A stretch of 64,000 bases of DNA from Polynucleobacter sp. AP-Jannik-300A-C4. GTDB taxonomy: Bacteria; Pseudomonadota; Gammaproteobacteria; Burkholderiales; Burkholderiaceae. The position numbers were made by a program, and so were the translations under genes. This document shows positions 59,027 through 64,000 of this stretch, piece after piece. The notes under the pieces were generated by a model. It was given only the letters and a program-made list of their open reading frames with translations, was not told the DNA's origin and did no database searches. The stretch covers positions 62,001 to 126,000 of the forward strand of contig NZ_CP061316.1 in NCBI RefSeq assembly GCF_018688335.1, in the 5' to 3' direction. Numbering within the stretch: the stretch's first letter is position 1; the number at the start of each line of letters is the position of its first letter.

Positions 59027-59875
59027 TTAGAGTCTTTTTCGCCCAGAAGCTGTACGGTGGTGGCCTGCTAAATCGAGGTGAGCTTGCACATCGATTAGGC
59101 CCGCCTCTTTCATTAGTTCCAGTACCGCTTCAGATTGATCAAAGCCATGCTCTAAGGCAATCAAGCCACCAGCTTTCAGATATTGATCTGCCCCGGCAAT
59201 AATGATCTCTAGACAGCTTAAGCCACTGGCATAGTCGGTTAGCGCTGAAGAAGGCTCAAATCGGAGGTCCCCTTGAGTGAGGTGAGGATCCTGGTCAGCA
59301 ATATAGGGTGGGTTGCTAACAATCACATCAAACTGGTTTTGTGGGCTCACCGCCTCATACCAATTGCCTTGTGAAAACTGGACTTGCTCAGTCAGGGTCA
59401 GAAATTGGGCATTGTGCTTTGCAATACCTAAAGCCTCTGTTGATCGATCTGTTGCGATCAGAGTGGCCAATGGGGCTGAGCTTGCGATAGCAAGTGCAAT
59501 AGCGCCAGAGCCTGTACCCAAATCCAGAATTTTGCAGGGCTTGTTGAGTTTGGCGATTTCAGCAAGAGCAATATCAACCAGAAGCTCAGTTTCTGGGCGA
59601 GGAATCAGTACTCCAGGTCCTACCTGTAACTCAATATTATGAAAACCCTTCTTACCCAAGATATACGCAATGGGCTCACCATTCATTCTTCTGGAGACTA
59701 GACTTCCCCACTCCTCAAAAGCCTGCTCATTCAGACTCATATCGTCGTGCGACAGGAGGGCAGAACGCGGGAGTTGGTAGTGCTTCTCTAGTAGGTGAGC
59801 TAGCAATATCCGCGCTTCATTTGCTGGCAATGCGCAGTTGCTAATTAACTCGCGTAAAGACTGGTTAATGCTCAT
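59027..59875 (-). CDS. prmC: Release-factor glutamine methyltransferase PrmC (HemK)
   Basis: 282 residues from ATG 59875 (MSINQSLRELISNCALPANE); a TTG at 59899, overlapping prfA, is also possible and no clear Shine-Dalgarno decides it. The N-terminal helical domain is followed by the SAM domain with ILDLGTGSGAIALAIAS and the NPPY motif (VIVSNPPYIADQDPHL). It methylates the GGQ glutamine of RF1 and RF2; its likely substrate RF1 is encoded immediately upstream. Confidence 0.95.
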   Translation of the reverse strand: MSINQSLRELISNCALPANEARILLAHLLEKHYQLPRSALLSHDDMSLNEQAFEEWGSLVSRRMNGEPIAYILGKKGFHNIELQVGPGVLIPRPETELLVDIALAEIAKLNKPCKILDLGTGSGAIALAIASSAPLATLIATDRSTEALGIAKHNAQFLTLTEQVQFSQGNWYEAVSPQNQFDVIVSNPPYIADQDPHLTQGDLRFEPSSALTDYASGLSCLEIIIAGADQYLKAGGLIALEHGFDQSEAVLELMKEAGLIDVQAHLDLAGHHRTASGRKRL

Positions 59876-59885
59876 CCTGCTTGTA

Positions 59886-60965
59886 TTAACTATCACCAAG
59901 TGCCGCTAGAAGCTCTGCTTGATGCTCTGATGCCAAAGCGTTGCACAGATCATCTAAATCCCCATCCATCATGGCATCAATCTTATAGAGCGTGAGATTA
60001 ATACGGTGATCAGTAATCCGACCTTGAGGGAAGTTATAAGTGCGAATACGATCACTGCGATCACCAGAGCCTATTAAAGATTTTCTGGTTTGCGCTTCGA
60101 GCTGATGTTTTTCACGTTCACGAGCATCCATGATGCGAGAAACAAGAACTTTCATCGCTTGCTCGCGATTGCGGTGTTGGCTACGGTCATCCTGACATTC
60201 AACCACCGTGCCTGTAGGTAAGTGTGTAATCCGAACTGCAGAATCGGTTTTATTAATATGCTGACCACCTGCACCTGAAGCCCTAAAAGTATCAATTCGT
60301 AATTCGGCAGGATTTATTTTGACTGCTTCTAGTTCATCGGCTTCTGGCATAACTGCCACTGTGCAAGCTGACGTATGTATACGCCCCTGAGTTTCTGTTT
60401 GGGGTACACGTTGTACGCGGTGACCGCCAGATTCAAACTTGAGGCGCGAGTAAACAGATTGGCCTACTAAGCGGAGAACAACTTCTTTATATCCACCAAG
60501 ATCAGATTCAGCAGCATTGACTACTTCAACCTTCCAGCCTTGGCGCTCAGCAAAGCGCGTATACATTCGGAGTAAGTCACCAGCAAAAAGTGCGCTCTCA
60601 TCACCACCCGTACCTGCGCGAATTTCTAAGAAGACATTGCGTTCATCGTTGACATCTTTGGGTAGCAAGAGTTTTTGTAGGACGCTCTCAAGCTCCTCCA
60701 TAGTGGCTTGTGCTTGTTTTTGTTCTTCGTCGGCAAAGTCCTTCATCTCTGGATCTTTGCGCATTTCTTCAGCTGCTTGAGCATCAGCCTCAGCTTGTTT
60801 GTATAAGCTAAATTGCTCAACTACCATCGCAATATCAGAATGCTCGCGCGTGAGCTTCCGATAGTTGTCCATGTCTTTCGTGGACTCTTCGGTAGTTAAT
60901 AGGGAATTGAGTTCGGCTAAGCGCGTGTCTAGGTGCTCTAGCTTAGCCCGCATGCTGGGCTTCAT
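59886..60965 (-). CDS. prfA: Peptide chain release factor 1
   Basis: 359 residues. The GGQ motif ([19 protein letters not shown]) sits in the peptidyl-hydrolase domain. The stop-codon-reading PxT tripeptide appears as PQT ([16 protein letters not shown]), within the RF1 consensus. It ends translation at UAA and UAG. The ATG abuts the hemA stop with no gap, the familiar hemA-prfA-prmC order. Confidence 0.98.
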   Translation of the reverse strand: MKPSMRAKLEHLDTRLAELNSLLTTEESTKDMDNYRKLTREHSDIAMVVEQFSLYKQAEADAQAAEEMRKDPEMKDFADEEQKQAQATMEELESVLQKLLLPKDVNDERNVFLEIRAGTGGDESALFAGDLLRMYTRFAERQGWKVEVVNAAESDLGGYKEVVLRLVGQSVYSRLKFESGGHRVQRVPQTETQGRIHTSACTVAVMPEADELEAVKINPAELRIDTFRASGAGGQHINKTDSAVRITHLPTGTVVECQDDRSQHRNREQAMKVLVSRIMDAREREKHQLEAQTRKSLIGSGDRSDRIRTYNFPQGRITDHRINLTLYKIDAMMDGDLDDLCNALASEHQAELLAALGDS

Positions 60966-62282
60966 CTAATGGTCTTCTGGCTTGGAGTGCGAGGCGAATA
61001 ATTTAGGGAGCAACTTAATCAGGGCGTCACGCTCAGCGCCATTAGAATGTTGTAAAGCATGCAATGAGCCATGCAAGAACTTATTGGTTAAGCCTTGAGC
61101 CATTGCATTGAGAACTTCTTGGGGATCCTCGCCACGCATCAATCGTTTCATCGCGCGGTCGAGCTCAAGTTGTCTGAGGTGTTCACCTTGTTGCTGAATA
61201 TCCTGAATCAACGGCACAGTCTTACGACCTTGCATCCAGTGCATAAAGTTGCCAACGCGATCTTCAATAATCGCTTCAGCCTGACTTACTGCTGCCTGAC
61301 GAAGAGAGGTGCCTGTTTGAATCATCACACCTAAATCATCTACCGTATAAAGATAGATATCATTTAAACGAGCAATCTCAGGCTCAAAGTCACGAGGTAC
61401 GGCTAAGTCAACCATCACCATCGGTTTATGGCGACGTTGCTTTAAAGCACTTTCTACCATACCCAAGCCAATAATCGGAAGTGAGGATGCTGTACTTGAA
61501 ACAATGATGTCAAATTCGTGAAGGCGAGATGGTAGATCAGAAAGCTTAAAGGACTCTGCTTCAACATCTTGAATCGAAATCGAGTCTGCTAATTCTTGAC
61601 CACGTTCAATAGTTCGATTGGCGATTGCAACTGCTTTAGGTTTACGCGCTACAAAATGCGTTGCGCATAAAGTGATCATATCGCCCGCACCGATAAACAG
61701 AACACGTTGATCAGCAATACTTTCAAAGATGCGTTCAGCTAGCCGAACAGAGGCTGCTGCCATTGAAATCGAATGTGCACCAATTTCTGTGGAACCACGA
61801 ACTTCTTTTGCAACCGCAAAGGTTTTCTGAAAAAGTTGATTGAGATAGGTGCCAAGAACGCCTGCATCATTTGCAGTGCGCACAGCATCTTTCATCTGAC
61901 CCAAAATTTGGGTTTCACCAATCACCATTGAATCGAGGCCGCAGGCAACTCTAAAGGCGTGACGAACTGCATCCGATTGCGGTAGTGAATAAATATGCGG
62001 CTCTAAACTGCTTGGAGCAAGTTGTTGAGTTTTTGCTAACCAATCAAAAGTCGCTTCATGCAAAAGACTCGCTGCATCTGCATCATTTGCGGCGCAATAC
62101 ACCTCAGTGCGATTACAGGTCGACAAAATTGTGGCCTCAGGTAGCCCAGCCTGATTCGCGCCAACAAGATGTTGGCGAAGATCGTGCAACGCTTCTTGAA
62201 GAAACTCGGGGTCGAAGGCGACCTTCTCCCGAATGGCGACCGGCGCTGTGTGATGATTGATGCCGAGTGTCAACAACTTCAT
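60966..62282 (-). CDS. hemA: Glutamyl-tRNA reductase
   Basis: 438 residues. The catalytic Cys56 is in [12 protein letters not shown]. Other motifs are [17 protein letters not shown], the NADPH site [17 protein letters not shown] and the dimerisation helices at the C-terminus. It reduces Glu-tRNA to glutamate-1-semialdehyde, opening haem synthesis by the C5 route; hemB lies at 11222. Transcribed towards prfA-prmC. Confidence 0.98.
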   Translation of the reverse strand: MKLLTLGINHHTAPVAIREKVAFDPEFLQEALHDLRQHLVGANQAGLPEATILSTCNRTEVYCAANDADAASLLHEATFDWLAKTQQLAPSSLEPHIYSLPQSDAVRHAFRVACGLDSMVIGETQILGQMKDAVRTANDAGVLGTYLNQLFQKTFAVAKEVRGSTEIGAHSISMAAASVRLAERIFESIADQRVLFIGAGDMITLCATHFVARKPKAVAIANRTIERGQELADSISIQDVEAESFKLSDLPSRLHEFDIIVSSTASSLPIIGLGMVESALKQRRHKPMVMVDLAVPRDFEPEIARLNDIYLYTVDDLGVMIQTGTSLRQAAVSQAEAIIEDRVGNFMHWMQGRKTVPLIQDIQQQGEHLRQLELDRAMKRLMRGEDPQEVLNAMAQGLTNKFLHGSLHALQHSNGAERDALIKLLPKLFASHSKPEDH

Positions 62283-62283
62283 A

Positions 62284-62592
62284 ATGGTGATTATAGATTT
62301 GATGGCAGTAACAATGGGGGTGGCAATGGGGTTTTTAGCTTTTCTGGTGATTGGCGGCTTAACGGGCGTATTTGCTCTACTTTTTTATCCGGGGCAACGC
62401 CGTACTAAGCCCAAAGCTAAGAAATTTCTTATTGCAGCCTTAATTAGCTTCTTGGCCGCACTAGCTAGCTCCTATGTCGGCCAATTTTCGGGCTTCTTTC
62501 AATCGGGTCAGATGCTGGAGTGGCTGAGCACGATAGTAGTCTCCAGCCTTGTTTGCTGTCTTTATGCGGCAGTTTCTAGGAAGGCTATTTAG
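62284..62592 (+). CDS. Small membrane protein of unknown function
   Basis: 102 residues from ATG 62284; an earlier ATG at 62257 lies inside hemA, and one at 62302 is also possible. Three or four hydrophobic helices are visible ([58 protein letters not shown]), with a basic loop RRTKPKAKK. No family recognised. It is divergent from hemA with the start codons adjacent, and overlaps the toxin gene stop by 4 bp on the other side. No Shine-Dalgarno is obvious. Confidence 0.6.
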   Translation: MVIIDLMAVTMGVAMGFLAFLVIGGLTGVFALLFYPGQRRTKPKAKKFLIAALISFLAALASSYVGQFSGFFQSGQMLEWLSTIVVSSLVCCLYAAVSRKAI

Positions 62593-62915
62593 GCCAATCC
62601 TAGCCAAAGAGCTAGCGCCCTGTTAACGCGCACCATCATTACGTCATTGAGCTCACCAATCACAGACCCAATTTTTTCACTCCGAATTGACATGATCTTA
62701 TCGATTTGAACTTGGGATGGCCGAGATAGCCCATTGGTTTCATTGGGCTCAATATCAAGTCTGAATATTGGAGCTTGCACAATTTCACTTGAAATCAGGG
62801 CAACGGTTACCGTTGCATGAATATCACTAAATACGTCTGACTGAAGTACTAAGGCTGGTCTCGGCTTTCCAAAGTCGCCCTGCATAGCAACCGTTACTAC
62901 ATTGCCACGTTTCAT
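62589..62915 (-). CDS. MazF/PemK-family toxin
   Basis: 108 residues with the MazF-like SH3-barrel pattern: MKRGNVVTVAMQGDFGKPRP at the start, PALVLQSDVF, VALISSEIV and SQVQIDKIMSIRSEKIGSVI. MazF toxins are ribosome-independent mRNA endonucleases. The ATG overlaps the antitoxin stop by 4 bp. The identity of the cut sequence cannot be told. Its stop overlaps the convergent membrane-protein gene. Confidence 0.88.
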   Translation of the reverse strand: MKRGNVVTVAMQGDFGKPRPALVLQSDVFSDIHATVTVALISSEIVQAPIFRLDIEPNETNGLSRPSQVQIDKIMSIRSEKIGSVIGELNDVMMVRVNRALALWLGLA

Positions 62916-63127
62916 GCTTCATCAAAGTCAGCTAATGCATCATCAAGGAAGGACATTAATTCTTTGTCTGCTCGATCGGATCTGGCTACTAATGCTGATT
63001 GGCGACGACACTCTTCAAAAAAGCCTGGCGCTTGCGTATTTGGAACCCATATTTGAATGGGGCGCAATCCAGCATCCCTTAAGGCAAGCCTGTGTTTTTG
63101 GACTCGAAGTGAGATATTTGAGGACAT
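62912..63127 (-). CDS. MazE-like antitoxin (DUF3018 type)
   Basis: 71 residues. The central segment RLALRDAGLRPIQIWVPNTQ is characteristic of DUF3018 antitoxins, which pair with MazF-like toxins. The C-terminal part is acidic (ELMSFLDDALADFDEA), as expected of the toxin-neutralising end. It is translated just before the toxin (4-bp overlap). Two palindromes 18 and 49 bp before its start are likely binding sites. Confidence 0.87.
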   Translation of the reverse strand: MSSNISLRVQKHRLALRDAGLRPIQIWVPNTQAPGFFEECRRQSALVARSDRADKELMSFLDDALADFDEA

Positions 63128-63144
63128 TTCTAGGCTCTTTATTT

Positions 63145-63160
63145 ATGTTACATGTAACAT
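63145..63160. promoter_or_regulatory. Proximal palindromic operator of the toxin-antitoxin pair
   Basis: ATGTTACATGTAACAT is a perfect 16-bp palindrome, 17 bp before the antitoxin ATG (minus strand). A further palindrome TAACATGTTA (63155-63164) overlaps its right half. The core TGTTACATGTAACA is repeated exactly at 63176-63189. Autorepressor binding is inferred. Confidence 0.8.
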
Positions 63161-63175
63161 GTTAACTCATTTATT

Positions 63176-63189
63176 TGTTACATGTAACA
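63176..63189. promoter_or_regulatory. Distal palindromic operator of the toxin-antitoxin pair
   Basis: TGTTACATGTAACA, identical to the 14-bp core of the proximal site. The two centres are exactly 30 bp apart, close to three helical turns, so proteins on both sites would face the same side of the DNA. It lies just past the ung stop (63196). Confidence 0.8.
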
Positions 63190-63195
63190 TAAAGA

Positions 63196-63966
63196 TTAAT
63201 CCCCCGTAGAAAATAAGTCTAATCCAATTAAATTATTGCTATCCAGCCAGGCAATTGGTTCTAGACCTTGTTTTATCAGCCATTCATTAGCCTTAGTGAA
63301 ATGCCCGCAACTTGCCTTTGCACCAGGCTGCAGAAATGGCTGATCTGTTTTGTAGACTCCCAGTCCAGAAGGGTGGGAGGATTGCAGAATCAATTGGTCT
63401 GGGGCTGCCTCAATCAGGGGTAGCTTAGATTGAGCATGCCCACCCCAAAGCATCCAGACTAGATATGGCTTTTGGAGTGCTAAATTCCCGATAAGTCGAT
63501 CAATAAGGGATTTCCACCCAAGATTGGCATGACTGCCTGCCTCACCCAATTTAACGCTGAGAGCCGTATTGAGTAGTAATACGCCTTGCTCAGCCCAACC
63601 GTGGAGATCTCCATTGGGAATAGCACCAAAACCCTCGAGTACCAGGGCTTTGCTGATATTGCGTAAGGAGCTGGGAAATTGCCGAGAATTTCTTGGAATG
63701 TTGCCGGGAATCGAAAAAGCCAAGCCTTGAGCCAGCCCAGGGGAGTGATACGGATCCTGCCCCAAAATGACGACCTTGACCTTGGTAAGCGGGGTTAATG
63801 TCAGCGCTTTAAAGAAATTCTGGGGCTCAGGGCAAATTTTTTCTGCATCTTTATTTAGTTCAGACCGCAGATTGGTCTGCAGCGTTTGCCACTCTATGGA
63901 CTCAAAATAATCCCCTAGTAGGGTGCGCCAGTCCTCTGGAATGTCAGCCGCAGAAAACGAATGCAT
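63196..63966 (-). CDS. ung: Uracil-DNA glycosylase
   Basis: 256 residues of family-1 UDG. The catalytic Asp71 is in VVILGQDPYHSPGLAQGLAF. The DNA-intercalating loop reads SSHPSGLGVY, a variant of the usual HPSPLS. It removes uracil from DNA to start base-excision repair. The start codon overlaps the stop of an upstream gene (TAATG), so it is coupled to that gene. The toxin-antitoxin pair follows in the same direction. Confidence 0.96.
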   Translation of the reverse strand: MHSFSAADIPEDWRTLLGDYFESIEWQTLQTNLRSELNKDAEKICPEPQNFFKALTLTPLTKVKVVILGQDPYHSPGLAQGLAFSIPGNIPRNSRQFPSSLRNISKALVLEGFGAIPNGDLHGWAEQGVLLLNTALSVKLGEAGSHANLGWKSLIDRLIGNLALQKPYLVWMLWGGHAQSKLPLIEAAPDQLILQSSHPSGLGVYKTDQPFLQPGAKASCGHFTKANEWLIKQGLEPIAWLDSNNLIGLDLFSTGD

Positions 63967-64000
63967 TACTCAGCTGGTGTCAGAGTGTATTGAGTTGGAA
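63966..64000 (-). CDS. Unidentified gene, last codons only
   Basis: On the minus strand an open frame enters from the right edge and ends ...PTQYTLTPAE with a TAA at 63966-63968 that shares a base with the ung start codon. Eleven codons are too few to recognise a family. The TAATG arrangement suggests an operon with ung. Confidence 0.4.
   Translation of the reverse strand, partial: PTQYTLTPAE

Overview
This window reads as a chromosomal segment of a betaproteobacterium of the Burkholderiaceae, most likely Polynucleobacter or a close relative. The evidence is the gene order (spc and alpha ribosomal operons; hemB-engB-cytochrome c4-lysA-lptM-cyaY; aroB-aroK-secretin against mrcA; gltBD-mla-murA-his-tatABC; petABC-sspAB; rmuC-grxD-prmC-prfA-hemA), the Burkholderia-type porin and the moderate, slightly AT-leaning base composition. 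The species is an inference from gene order and protein character. No database was searched.

Layout. 1-9142: the tail of rpsQ, then the spc operon (rplN to rpmJ, with secY and infA) and the alpha operon (rpsM, rpsK, rpsD, rpoA, rplQ), closed by an intrinsic terminator. 9167-15749: cutA, dsbD, hemB, engB, a dihaem cytochrome c4, lysA, lptM and cyaY. The resBC cytochrome-maturation genes often found here in relatives are absent. 15769-19195: aroB, aroK and a stripped-down pilQ/hofQ-type locus of only two genes (a 373-aa mini-secretin and a 226-aa one-TM coiled-coil protein), where relatives carry pilMNOPQ. Divergent from it is mrcA, followed by a RAYT-type HUH transposase gene with an adjacent REP-like inverted repeat. 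22584-34613: glutamate synthase gltBD, the complete Mla phospholipid-transport set (mlaFEDACB), an ABC-2 exporter pair and a BolA-family gene.

34647-44831: murA, the histidine genes hisG, hisD, hisB, hisH, hisA, hisF, hisI and hisE with hisC inverted between hisD and hisB, then hinT and tatABC. 44816-49859: an accessory-looking block with a Sel1-type repeat protein, a porin, a 609-bp gene-free AT-rich stretch and a TPR/glycosyltransferase-like protein carrying a recently duplicated repeat. 50072-54583: mscL, the cytochrome bc1 genes petABC, sspA and sspB. A tRNA-Thr(TGT) follows, with a two-gene glycosyltransferase/methyltransferase cassette immediately downstream. 55981-64000: an MFS transporter, rmuC, grxD, prmC, prfA, hemA, a small membrane protein, a MazF-like/DUF3018 toxin-antitoxin pair with two near-identical palindromic operators 30 bp apart, ung, and the last codons of an unidentified gene.

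Most of the window is core housekeeping: translation, protein export (SecY, TatABC), envelope upkeep (Mla, MurA, PBP1A, LptM), haem synthesis and respiration (HemA, HemB, cytochrome c4, bc1), and amino-acid synthesis (Lys, His, Glu, shikimate). The most interesting accessory features are the reduced pilus/secretin locus, the RAYT/REP-like pair, the inverted hisC, the glycosyltransferase/methyltransferase cassette with an apparent CTG start, and the toxin-antitoxin operator array. No CRISPR array, rRNA gene, prophage or complete insertion sequence was seen.
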